A stretch of 64,000 nucleotides of DNA from Carnegiea gigantea (Eukaryota > Streptophyta > Magnoliopsida > Caryophyllales > Cactaceae), in NCBI GenBank assembly GCA_029747015.1, contig JAKOGI010000823.1:256001-320000 (forward strand). The letters are read 5' to 3'. The position numbers were made by a program, and so were the translations under genes. The notes under the pieces are model-generated. The model was not told where the DNA came from and searched no databases. It was given only the letters and a program-made list of their open reading frames with translations. The stretch's first letter is position 1. The number at the start of each line of letters is the position of its first letter. Below, in pieces: positions 47,701 to 58,972 of this stretch.

Positions 47701-49310
47701 TTACTAACTTTATTTTAATTGTCATATCTAAAGGTATATATTATGTAAAGTGGACATTAGGCATATTTTCAAATAAATAAATTATCAAAAACTCCATTAT
47801 CCATGTCGCATGATCGAAAATTTCGCTAAGCTCATAATCATCTCATACAAGCATGAATTAGAAGTTTTTATAACTTATTTATCACAATTTTCCATAAAAC
47901 AAAATTTATGGTGAACATCATGGTTAAGCTAATTAACGTTTTAGAGATATCACAAAGATATTCAAGTTTATGTAAACCAAATTTACATGAATTTATCTCA
48001 TTATATATAACTACTAATATATCATCTAGAACTTTATCAATGACATATCAAATATGAAATTCAGATTATTATATAAAATGCATTTATATAATAAAATGAA
48101 TCTATAATGGAAAACATATTCGAAATATAACATGTTACAAAAGAAGTTCATAAAAGGCCCAAATAGCATTATATAAAACACATTTATATAATTATATATA
48201 AAATGAAACTTATTCAAATGTTATTCGTAAATTATAAAACACATTTAATGTTACGAATTTGAATTTCTTGAAACCAATTCATAAAATACCGCTAAATTGC
48301 ATAATTAGCAGGTAATATGAAACGAATCCACGTTTATCAATTTGGGCAAGGATAAAAAATGCTAAAATAATTAGCAAATTTACTACAACCCATGTAATTC
48401 ATATATATATAAAACACATTTATATAATACTGCAAATTGGTGATTTACATGAAACATATCCATGCAATTGAACGCAACATAATTTGTAACATGAAATATA
48501 TCCAAATATTAATCGCAATTAATTATATATAGAACAGATCTATATAATATTAAAATTTGGATGAAACAAGTTCATAGTAAAGCTCGCAAATTATATAAAA
48601 CGCATTCATATAATATTGCAAATTTAAATTTCATGAAACAGATTCACAAAATAATCTAATACTCTATGTATCCAAATAACCGCATGAAACTAGTTCATGT
48701 AAAACTTAATGAATCATTTTTATTAACTACAAGAATAATAGAACAACTAACTGATTCGTAATTGCTCATGTTTTTGCGTAAAATTATTAAATCATGAACA
48801 TATTCATGTGACGCAATATTATATAAAACATATTTATATATTGTGACTTATGGAACATATTCATTTGTCGACCAAGTGGAATCTTCATATCACATAGATA
48901 TTTATTGAGTTCGAGTAAAACAAATTTACGTCATACATACTAATTTTATATATGAAACAAATTCATATAACTTCAACCCACTTGTTCATTGACAAGTCAC
49001 ATAGTACGGAAATTTCAAGTTGACGTATATATAAAACGAATTTACATATAACATTAAACATATTGATATTTTCATGCATTCAGGATTGAAACTAATTCGA
49101 AACCTTAATTCAACGAATGAATGAATTACATAAAACCTTATCAACTTGAACATCATTATAAAAAATCATGCTATGACTAACATAATTTTAATAATTGAGT
49201 TAAAATCCAAAAGCAACAATTACTGAAAAATAGTCTGACCTAAAACAGAAAACATTCACGTAGGTCCACAGCAAGAATAAAAATGGTCAAGAAATGAACT
49301 GGCCCAAAAT
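47700..49310. repeat. AT-rich segment with recurring ATATAAAACACATTTATATAAT words
   Basis: Over 1.6 kb variants of TATATAAAACACATTTATAT recur (near 48070, 48172, 48405, 48535, 48595, 48825), along with ATGAAAC(A/G)xATTCAT words (near 48320, 48450, 48640, 48690, 48850). Both alternate irregularly rather than as an exact tandem repeat. No coding frame. It lies inside the minus-strand Copia, between the gag relic and the GC-rich segment. Confidence 0.75.
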
Positions 49311-49329
49311 AAATAAGAGCTCGATATAT

Positions 49330-50120
49330 ATATGAGTGAGTTCACTCACTCTCTCACTCTAACCTTAACCCTCTCTCACTCTATTTGTTCGAGACCTATG
49401 TTCTATCTCTCCTGCTCGAGTCTCTCTTCATCTCTGCCTTTTCTATTTCTCGACGCCTCAGGTGCCATGGTGGTGGAGCACCAAGCTCCACCTGCCCTAG
49501 GCCGCCTGCTGGTGGTGGTTTTCCCTTGACCACCACGCCCAAGAATGGAACCCATATGATGCAAAAACCGACCCTCCACCACCGCCCTCTGAAAAACATC
49601 CACGCCCCTCGATCTACGCTTTTTCGATGTGAACTGATACTCCCACCGTGTAGATCGACCAAAATCGAGTCTGGTGAGGCGTCCCGCGCGACAGACGCGC
49701 CACTGAGGCGGCGGCTCGTGGGCGTACGCGCCTCCTGGGATGGCGTTTTCACGATTCTTCTTTGGTGGTTGTGTAGATCGGCATGTGTGGGCGGCTGATG
49801 AAGGAAGAAGGGGACCGAAAAAGGTCCTTGTCGGCGGCGCGTGGCTACACGTACCACCCTTCCTCCCGGTTTCTGATGGGTAAACATGGTTTCCTTTCTT
49901 CTACCCCGCCTCCTTTTTTTTTTGGTTCTAGGTGATTGCCGGTTTTAGTGTGGGGGGCCACCAAGGCCCTGCCGCCACGAAGGCCTGAGTGGTGGGGACT
50001 GGTTTTACCGCCACCATCGTTTTGATAAGTGAGGATTCTAGAGTCATGAGGGGTAGAGAGGCTATTAGGGTTAGGATTTCGGGTTCTTCCCCTTTCCTGT
50101 CTCCTCCGCCTTTTTTTTTT
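49330..50120. other. GC-rich segment inside the Copia leader, open on both strands
   Basis: This stands out sharply from the AT-rich surroundings. The minus strand is open for 163 codons (49887-49396), rich in Arg, Gly and Pro. The plus strand has a 137-codon frame (49385-49798) over the same DNA. On the plus strand a TATATATATGAG word at 49322 is followed by a CT-rich stretch, like a plant promoter and 5' leader. Neither protein resembles a family I know. It could be captured host DNA, or part of an unusual leader. Functional coding is not supported. Confidence 0.4.
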
Positions 50121-50730
50121 TTTTGTTTTTGTGTTCGTATTATTGGTTTGATCGAGTTTAGATCAAATCATCTCATGGTTTTCCTTTGAACCTATCAATT
50201 TATGCCTCCAATTAATGGCACACAACTTGAATGTATGAGTAGAGCAATTTAATCGGAACTGAAGGTTGAATTTCATACTGAAAACATGCTCTGAACATAA
50301 TCGTAAGACCGAAATAATAAAAAATTCAGTCTTTGGTTATTGAAGCATGCTTGGCAAATAATCTGTACTAAAAAACATGCTTGCATACAATTGCATAACT
50401 GAACTGAAAAAAATTCAATCTTTGGCCAGTAAACATGCTTTCGTGAATTTTGTGTCATAATCTGGTTGAATTAGAACTGCTAGTTACTAATCAAAAATCG
50501 GATCTATATGTAATTGACGACTATTGCACCACACTGATTTCACATATATATCTATGATTATGAATCAAAAATTCTATCTTTTGTTGATTCTAGGCAAAGC
50601 AATGCTGGTAGTATATCAGGGTTGCATAATTAGGAAAATTAAGCAATTAAACATGTACACTAGCATGCTTTCAATAACTTAGGTTTAACAAATTTATCAA
50701 CCTATCAATCAGGACTAATCCGAACAATTT
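50121..50730 (-). other. 5' leader of the minus-strand Copia
   Basis: Non-coding. It contains two diverged copies of a segment of roughly 110 bp (about 50280-50350 and 50370-50445), each with ACATGCT, an ACTGAA/ACCGAA word and ATTCA(G/A)TCTTTGG. Confidence 0.55.
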
Positions 50731-50744
50731 AGACTTTGATACCA
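50731..50744 (-). promoter_or_regulatory. Primer binding site of the minus-strand Copia
   Basis: TGGTATCAAAGTCT on the minus strand, one base inside the 5' LTR. It is close to the plant Copia consensus TGGTATCAGAGC. Confidence 0.87.
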
Positions 50745-50745
50745 C

Positions 50746-51052
50746 TGTAGGAATAGTTAGGACTAACCTGAATGCGGAAGCATACTACCGGTAATAGTCC
50801 ACGATAGTATAGGAAACCAAGCGGCTACTACAGTCGCTTTAATGTGTCACGTCCTAAACCTAAGAACTCAATAGATGGTAGTTCGGCCATGAGAGGGAAG
50901 TAGGAGAATACGGGAGATATAATATTCCCGCCATAGCATCAGCCAAGGCTAACCCCCTTAAACCCCTTTATATAGGTTAGGGGGTGGCAAGGGTTGTCGC
51001 CCTAGGTGACTTAAGTGGCTGTCGGGCCTAATCTCATTAGGCCCGTCCAACA
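50746..51052 (-). repeat. 5' LTR of the minus-strand Copia
   Basis: 307 bp, same length as its partner at 43456-43762. TG/CA ends intact; the TATATAAAGGGG word is kept (about 50965-50978, minus). Confidence 0.96.
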
Positions 51053-54000
51053 AAAACCAAACTAGTATAGAATTTGATTGATCATTGTTCATATGGAACT
51101 TTTGGCTAGTTTTATTTTAAAAAACTGTCTATTGTTGTTATTCTTTTTTTGTTCACAATGTTCTCAAGCAGCAGTTTTAAAATTTGAATAACCTTTTGAA
51201 TTTAAAAGATGATCGATGCACAAAACATGGCATTTGATGATGGAACCTAAGTTTGTATTACTAATCCACAGGTCTCAATTAATTACGTACACTAGCGCGG
51301 AAAAATCTCTCATTACAAAAAGCCCACCAAAAATCAAATATATCAGCCGTGATTCCAATTCAAAGAAATCTACAATATTACCTGGGCTGCCTAATTGAAT
51401 ATTTTGGCATCGTCCACTCAAAGTATCCCTTAATGTTTGTTTCTTTGGTAATAGAAATATGCTAACATGAGAAGTAAGAGGGGCACACTTTTCTCATCAA
51501 TAAAAAGTAACTATATATAATGAAACGCATTATAGAATGTTGTATAAGTTGTACAAAATGTTAGATCTTGCTCAAAAGCGGAATCTTAATAGGTGGTGCT
51601 TTGCTCCCGCATGCAGCTTTTAGTTGCTATGTTTGGGGGCACATGAAAAAATATCGAGCAGTGGAGATTCAAGCAACTCAAGCTGTAGCTGATGGTTCCA
51701 ACCTTCTTACCCACATGCAAACCTTCTTACGATAAGCAAATGAAAATGTGGATTAATGCAAATGATTTGACAAAAGTGGCAACATCTTTGCATGTTTAGA
51801 CCGGAAGGAGACACTTATACAATCTCAAAAGGCTAATCTTCCACCTAAAATTGTGATAAGGCTTATACAAATGTAGTTAGTACTTTAGTTTAGGAAAACA
51901 AAAGGCAAAAAGTTGAGTTGGTTAGCCAAATGAAGGTCTTGGATGATGTGCAAGCAAAACTAATGTTGGAGTAGGCTAAAAGCAAGAAACAATGAAAGAA
52001 AGTGGACAAATATGCCAAGGCTAATCAAGACGTGCATGCACGAATGTTTCAATGACACTCCCTTATCAAGATCACCCTTCCTAATCTCCCCCAACCGAAA
52101 CTGGTGTTAGATTCGTTGAGTGAGAGTGAGGATGGTGGGTAAGATGAGAATGATGATCAGGATGATGGTGCGGCTGAATGATGTTGGGGTTTCACTTACA
52201 TTATTATGATTGGCAAATTTGTGCACCTCTGAAACTTATTTTGCACTTGGATCAATGCTTGTACATTTTTTTACTGACATACACCTCTCAAATGTAGAAT
52301 TTGGTTGCTTAGATGACCTATTTTTTACATGGACCTATATTTTGTTGCGTAAGAAAACTTGAAACAATAATCAAGGAACCAACTGTTAGTACATTCAAAT
52401 GTGATTAAAGTTACCAGTGATATTTACATATCACGTGATTGAACTTGTAAAGTTGTAATGCATAAGTGAACCAACTATCAGTCATTTGATAAATTGAAGA
52501 GGAATTGTACCTTGAATTTTTAGGACCTTGTATTGCTGTTGGCAGAGAGTAATAGCCGCTAGCCAATGGGCTCTAAGTTAGCAACATGGTCATCAAATTT
52601 TGCACTAGGACATTGTAGCAACACCTAACAATACGTGCATTGAGGGTTCTGTCCTTGTCATCAATTACTACCTTAGCGTTGTAGTCGTTTACTTGTATAT
52701 GTCATGTTTATATAGTTTTTAACTAAATCAATATTGAATTTAATTGCTTTTAGTATGTTCATTAGTGATTGATTTGTGCAGCTTGCTTGTGATTAGCCCT
52801 TTGATGGCTAACTAATCTTATACTATTAGGGGCTTCCTTATTTTTCAAGTTCTTCATTTTTCCCTTTGTGATGTCAAATTGAGAACCGTTAAACAGAAAC
52901 TCGAGGTGAACATAGATGTATTTTAGTTTTGGAGTTGGTGTTTTGTTTTAATTTATTAATTTATTTATAGATTTTCTTTCTAGTTGTCTTCATGGACAAA
53001 ATAACTAATTAGTCCATTTTGGGATGAGGGTGTTCTCTTTGTGGCAAAATAACTAACATTAGATCATTTTGGGTTGAGGGTGTTGTTACATTAATTTTTG
53101 CTACGATATCTTTATTCTAAAATTGAACAGTTTGATCCCTAGTTCTTCCTTTCATTTAGTTCCAAGTCAATAGTTATTTTTACTCTCTCCAATGCATTTC
53201 ATTTTATGGAAACATGTATGGAGATTAGTTGAAATTCCTCTTTTTTGGGCGGAAATAATTTTCTAACGCACATATAAGTGCCTATCGTTCTTCTTGATTG
53301 TTCTCATATGCTGAAATAAGGTATCGTATATGCAAATTGATGTTATGTTGAGTGATGGAGCTATTACTAGGGTTGTTGGTCCTTTAAAGGTAGTAGATTA
53401 TGGATATAACAAGCTCCCATGTAACTTTTGCACATAGATTGTGGAAATGCCGGTTGATGTTTTCTTGACTTCTATGGGTGTCTGTTTCAAATGACTGAAG
53501 GACCATCTTGCACATCAAATATAGGAGATTAAGTAGATTATATCCAAGCTCCCATGCAACTTAAGTACATAGATGACAGCATATTTTTGTTCGGGGCTAA
53601 CCAACCAACCAGATTGAGGGGATTTAAAGATTGTTATATACACATGTATGTGTTCTCTGCCATTAGGTTTTTAAATTGATTTGACTGTTGCTCTCTCCTT
53701 TGGTAATTTAGCTTATAGTATATTATATGTATATAGCTGTAGACATCAGTCTAAGTTTTTGTCTCTTGTCTCCTTTTAGAATAATATCTATTTATAATCT
53801 AATGATTGAAAAACAAATACGTATTCGAAGAGAGCAATATCATATTTGTCTCCGCATGTGACCAACTAATTTGTTGTGTTCGTGAGGGGAGTTGTGTTTG
53901 AATCTTGTAACTAACAAATGACATACTTATCATAATTTTTATATTGGGCCTCATGTTTCAACTACTTTTACTAGGCAAGGAATTCTCTCTCTCGCTCTCT

Positions 54001-54241
54001 CGCTCTCTCATCCCCCGGACTAGGAATATGAAGCAACCAATTCATATCACTAATTGCCTACCCAGTTTGTATTTTACTTGCCTTTTTAATTCTGTTAATT
54101 TTTCATATATGTATCGTTCTTTCACCCACGTCCATTTTCTTATGCATTTCACTTCTAATATATAGATCATATTTCTTTAGTTTTACTAGTTTTCTGTTCT
54201 TGTACATTAATTGGGCTGATTCTTTAGGTATGATATCATTT
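51053..54241. repeat. Tandem array, unit 2 (full, about 3.2 kb)
   Basis: A complete unit without the Copia and MITE found in unit 1. Includes the decayed coding-like stretch (51530-52190) whose end reads KLVLDSLSESEDGG before the frame breaks. It has a local duplication near 52995-53090 (AATAACTAA(C/T)...TTTTGGG(A/T)TGAGGGTGTT twice) not seen in unit 1. Confidence 0.92.
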
Positions 54242-55404
54242 ATCAAAACCACATTAATATAGACTTTGATTGATTATTGTTCATATGTAACTTTTAGCTA
54301 GTTTATTTTAAAAAATGTTCAATTGTTGTTGTTCTTTTTCTGTTGACAACGTACTCAAATAGCATTTTTTTTATAATTGGAATAACCTTTTGAACTCAAT
54401 GCACAGAACGTGACGTTTGATGTTGCAACCTAAGTTTGTATCACCAATCCGTAGGTCTCAATTCATTACGTACACTAACACCGAAAATCTCTCATAAAAA
54501 ACCCCCTCCCAAGATCAAATATATCAACCGTAACTCTGATTGAAATAAATCTACAATATTATGTGGGCCCCTAGTCAAATGTTATGGCTTCGCCTGCTCC
54601 AAGTATCCATTAATGTTTATTTGTTTAGCAATAGAAATATCCTAACCTAAGAAGTAAGAAGGGCACACTTTTTTCAACAATAAAAAGCAATTATTTTTAT
54701 ATAAGGAAACACGTTACAAAATGTTGCACAAGTTGTAAAAAATGTTACATCTTTCTGAAAATTTGGATTAATGCAAATGATTTGACGAAGCGAAGCCATC
54801 TTTGCTTGTTTAGACCAGAAGGAGACACTTATACAAACCCCAAAAGTTAATCTTCTAACCAAAATTGCTGGAAGGCTTATACAAACAAAGTTGGTACTTT
54901 AGTTTAGGAAAACAAAAGGAAAAAGATTGAGTTAGATAACCAAATGAAGGTTTTGGACAAGCTAAATGCAACAAACATTGAAAGAAAGTTGACAAATGTG
55001 CCGAAGCTAATCAAGATGTGCAAGCACAAATGTTTCACTCTGTTGTGAAGATCGTCCTTCCTAATCTTGCCCCATCGAAACTGGTATTAGATTTATTGAG
55101 TGAGAGTGAGGATGGTGGGGAAGATGAGAATAATGATGGGGATGATGGTGCGGCTGAATGATATTTGGGTTGCACTTGCATCATTATGATTGGCGAATTT
55201 GTGCACTCCTACCTACTTATTTTTTTGCTTGAATCATTGCTTGTATATTTTTGTGTTGATGTATGCCTCCAAAACACATAATTTTGTTACTTGGATGGCC
55301 TGTCTTGTACATGGCCCTATATCGTGTCGTGTAAGAAAAATTGGAACAATAATCAAGGACATTCAAATGTGATAAAAGTACCAGTGATATTTATATGTTA
55401 CGTG
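54242..55404. repeat. Tandem array, unit 3 (5' part only)
   Basis: Matches units 1 and 2 from ATCAAAACC to about 55404 (TTACGTG). Beyond that the sequence is unrelated, and CACTA-derived DNA begins. The coding-like stretch is present again, ending in an acidic run (about 55070-55160). Confidence 0.88.
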
Positions 55405-55899
55405 TTTCCACTTGGCATGTATGTATGTGATGTATTGCTTAGTATTATATTAATAGGTGTACATATATAGTCTATTTGCATAAATTTCTAATCAAACTAT
55501 GATGGGTGAGTTCCCTATATTTTCCAACTACAAATGTTATTGTGGAGCTTTCTCACCAAGCATGATTCAGTAGAAAGTGAGAAATTTCCCACTACATTAT
55601 TACAGTGGAAAATTTCCCATTGGATTCACAATTGGGGAAAATTTTCCACTGTTCTGACAATGATGGACAACTTCCCCATTGAACCATTCTTCATAGGAAA
55701 ATCTCATAGCAGGAGGTACAATGGGTAAATAGTAGGGAATGTTTCCAATTCATGTGCAAACATATGGGAAAATATTTTTTCCGCTCACTTTTTCCTACTA
55801 AATTTTGTAGTAGGCAAACAGTGGAAAATGGTCATTTCCCACTGAGTATTTCCTATTTCCCACTAAATTTACAGTAGGAAAATCATTGATTTTTGGTAG
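55405..55899. mobile_element. CACTA right-end fragment with TTTCCCACT-type subterminal repeats
   Basis: The stretch ends with GATTTTTGGTAGTG (55886-55899), the reverse complement of a CACTACCAAAAATC terminal repeat. From about 55510 on, TTTCCCACT, GTGGAAAAT, AGTAGG and related words recur in both orientations, as in CACTA subterminal arrays. The left end was not found, so this is a fragment or a derivative with a degenerate left end. Confidence 0.68.
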
Positions 55900-57280
55900 T
55901 GATATTAAGTATTGTATGATGCATGACAAGTGTTAACCCATTACTTATGTTTTCAATATGCAACAACAATTCATTTGGGATTCGCCGTTAGATGTTGAAG
56001 TGAGAAAAGAATGACTGCAGGAGGTACAAATAAGGTTAAAACACATGACAAACAAGGCTGGGAAGAAATCTGGTGAAAACATCACTTCTTAGATAATGGA
56101 TGACATTCCTGTAACCTTCATGTACAAGAGAGAGACCAATGAAGAATTCAAGAAGCAATTGAAATGGCACGAGAGAAACAAGACAAAAGAATCAAAGGCT
56201 AAAATTGGACACAGGCACTGTCGATCTCAACTACAGTATGGGTATGAAAATGGTAAGGAAAGCTAAAATTCAATTGTTCAATTTCTTCTTAATTTTGTTA
56301 AGTGATACATATGTTGAGAAAATTTTGATAAGATAGGCAAAGAAGCTCAAGAGGAAACCTTCAGGTGCTGAGCTATTTGTTGAGACTCACTCGAAGCCTA
56401 ACGAGAATGGTTACTGGATTTAGTGTCATGCTTGCGCAAAGAGTTTTTATGTAAGTATCCTAATAGTAGTGTTTTTATGAACTTAGGTGAAACAGATCAT
56501 TAAATGGGCTATTGATTTGAATTATGTTGTTCCTTATGCTGTAGGAAAAATATGAGTAATTGAAGGCCCTTTCTAATGTGCAAGTAGGGACAAAAGCAGA
56601 TGACCACTCTTCTTCAAGGCTTGTGGGAGCTAAACTAAGAAATGAAATATATATGAACTTGGTAGAGAGGGTGCAGCTATGTTTGAGGGACCATCTAGGT
56701 CCTGGGGTTCCACTTTAGGTACCTCATTAGCATACACCTCACCATTAGTCGCATGGCTACAGGAGCCAAGGACTACTAGGGATGAGTCGGTTTCCTCTAA
56801 GAAGGAGCCTAGTGAGGAAAGGAATGGACTTCTAGAGATGCTTGATTGAAAGCTTCAAGGACCTTTTTCACCATCGCACACATGGAAACAACTCTCAACC
56901 ATTCTTGTAGCACTCGTATAGATAGTTGCAGCCCCTTAACTATGTTGGTTGTGTGCTAAGTTATGTGATTTGAACTCTTGCATATGGGATGTTGGTATGG
57001 TGACCTGATGTATTTCGAAGAACACATGGTGGTTTTGCTTTGGAACCTTTGGGTTGTATTTTGGTTGGTGATGTTGTTGAAGAACCTTGGAGAATATATG
57101 ATGAAGGGTGGTTGAACTATTGTACTTATATTACATAGTTTTAGAATTTGAATTAGTTGCAAAAATTTTGGCACGCTACATATTTGTCTATTGGAGGGTA
57201 GCACATGTATATGAGTACTACATAGCAAGTTCAGGCTGGCAAAACAATGAAAATTCTCAAAAAAATATTATCAAGTTAAA
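55900..57280 (+). pseudogene. TNPA-like (Transposase_24) relic
   Basis: Coding-like pieces in exon-sized blocks: FMYKRETNEEFKKQLKWHER and KESKAKIGHRH (56125-56230), followed by GGTAAGG like a donor. After AGGCAAAG come KLKRKPSGAELFVETHSKPN (56345-56410) and, near 56545-56640, EKYEQLKALSNVQVGT. The pattern of a basic helix followed by an 'ELFVETH' block matches the C-terminal half of CACTA TNPA-like proteins. Frames are broken by several stops. It is a different family from the TNPA at 24.6-27.8 kb. Confidence 0.62.
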
Positions 57281-57690
57281 GACTAAAATTCAGTCTAAAT
57301 ATAGATTGCGGTCTCCAACAGAGCGCAAATCTCTAATGGAGATTGATAAAATCGATCTCTAATGGCGACTGGATATATCCGTCTTTATTTGAGACCAAAA
57401 CAATTTGATCTTAAATAAAGACTAAAACACTTAGTCTCTAAGTTGATCTTTGGTGAAGACTAACATGGGTTGGATTCCAATAGAGTCCAACTCCAGTGGT
57501 ATCTAGCTTTGGACTCATTTGAGACCGACTGATGAAATTTGATCTCTAATTATAATTGCAACAAAGAGTCTTCTGACGAAGCAATTTTGATATCTAATCG
57601 ATCTCTAAACTTAAAATGAGACTAATTTATGGGTTTTTGAGGACGAAATTTCAGTCTCTTAGAGACGGAATCTTGTTGTGGGCCTGTAAC
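57281..57690. repeat. CACTA-like subterminal array with GGTCTC/GAGACC words
   Basis: GGTCTCC, GATCTCTAA, GAGACCAAA, GAGACCGAC, GAGACTAA and AGAGACGGAA recur every 20-40 bp in both orientations, ending at TCTTGTTGTGG (about 57671). A TTGTTGTAGTG-type end may have decayed here. The words resemble those at 1-582, so the two may be related families. This is probably the right end of the element that held the TNPA relic to its left. Confidence 0.6.
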
Positions 57691-57779
57691 AACGAACCAG
57701 GCTTAGTGAATGTTTTCGAGCTTCACCCCTTGGTTTTCTCTGATTATGATGGTTGGATATTCACTGAGTTTGATTTATT

Positions 57780-58690
57780 TAGGGCAACCTTTCCTATTAT
57801 ATCCAGAGACATGGTAGATGCTGCATAAAATACGTCTTCCATGCCTAGCTAATTTGCATGACTTCCTTTATTCTTCATGGGGATCCTTCCTTCTAAGCCT
57901 ACTAGCCTTATTTTCAAGGGTAGAGGATATAGTTGAAGTTTCTTTTAAGACCAGTGTCTTCCTCCCATACAAGGTGTGATTGAACTTTCATCTATCCTGA
58001 TGTATCTCTGTCTCTTAAAGTAACCATCAACATAATCTTTAGCATCTTACTGGGGCCATCTTACACAAGCAATGGCATGACAACAATAAAAACCTATTAG
58101 ATCTCATTTCCTATATCTGCAACAGGTAGCGTTGAGATCCACATGAAGATTGTCAAGTATGTGCTTTACCTAGAAGGCATTGTTACTTTTTTGGAAGGGA
58201 AATATTTTTGGTTTCCCCTTTTTCCTGCTCCAATAATTTTATAATTCTATGGTAGATTACATCTTGACAGGTTCCCATCATGGATTTCTTAGCATAATCC
58301 TCTCCACCAAAACCATTTTGGTGTCCTTAAACATTTCTATTTCATACTTGGATCTAACCTGGATAACATATGCATTGAGCATCTAAACCATGTTATTTCA
58401 AATAACATAACATTTGGAATCAACCCTCATGAAAACCTTAAAAATAACTTTGGTTTTTTATTTAGAAATCCTTAAGGCACTTAGCATATTCAAGCTTCAA
58501 AGCCTCCAATGCATCTTTAAAATCATTCTCATTATGTTTTGGTGGCATTCTAGAAAACAAGCTTGAATTCGTCACCTTCACAACTCTTCTTCCATGTTGC
58601 AAGATGTGTCTTGCACAGTACCTATGCTCATAATTAGGAAGGACATTGGGCAAAACACACAACCTAAACCCTATATATGTAATGCGTATC
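57780..58690 (-). pseudogene. MULE (MuDR-type) transposase relic
   Basis: Read on the minus strand. LPNYEHRYCARHILQHGRR and NENDFKDALEALKLEYAK (58640-58480) are core transposase words. SKYEIEMFKDTKMVLVERI follows near 58345-58290. YFKRQRYIRIDESSITPC (near 58025-57970) belongs to the SWIM-finger end. ARHGRR and a zinc-knuckle remnant ending NRKGCP close it (57835-57795). Many stops and shifts. No terminal inverted repeats were identified. The DDE residues upstream are not present. Confidence 0.85.
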
Positions 58691-58972
58691 TCTGTATTCC
58701 AATATCAACAAAACTATCTCTCTCTTTTTCCTGTGGATGTAGCTAACACATTGTTAGTGAACCACATTAAATATGTGTGTATTTGCCAATTTGTTCATAC
58801 TTTCTCACATCCGTTATAACAGAATTCATATTAACTTGAGTTAATAACTTCATAGTACGTGAAAATCAATTAGAAAGTAATAGAATGATATAACAGAAAA
58901 CAAGTTAAAAACTTAAGTTCCTAAAAAATAACAACCCAACCAAGCCCTTGAGTACCTCTAAGGCAGCCAACC
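58691..58972. other. Short spacer
   Basis: AT-rich, nothing recognised. It separates the MULE relic from the LTR element. Confidence 0.5.

Larger units (their letters stand above)
43456..51052 (-). mobile_element. Ty1/Copia retrotransposon, complete structure, 7.6 kb, minus strand
   Basis: Two 307-bp LTRs (43456-43762 and 50746-51052) flank a decayed gag-pol read on the minus strand. The target duplication AAAAC is perfect (43451-43455 and 51053-51057) and falls at the junction of array units 1 and 2. The polypurine tract and primer site are in the right places. The LTRs differ at about 25 positions, mostly transitions. The element has an unusually long 5' part: about 3 kb lies between the primer site and the first clear gag words, holding a GC-rich segment and an AT-rich repetitive segment. 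Confidence 0.97.

Noticed and set aside
57616..57828. 70-codon plus-strand frame
   Set aside because: Overlaps the CACTA subterminal array and the antisense of the MULE zinc-knuckle end; no family match.
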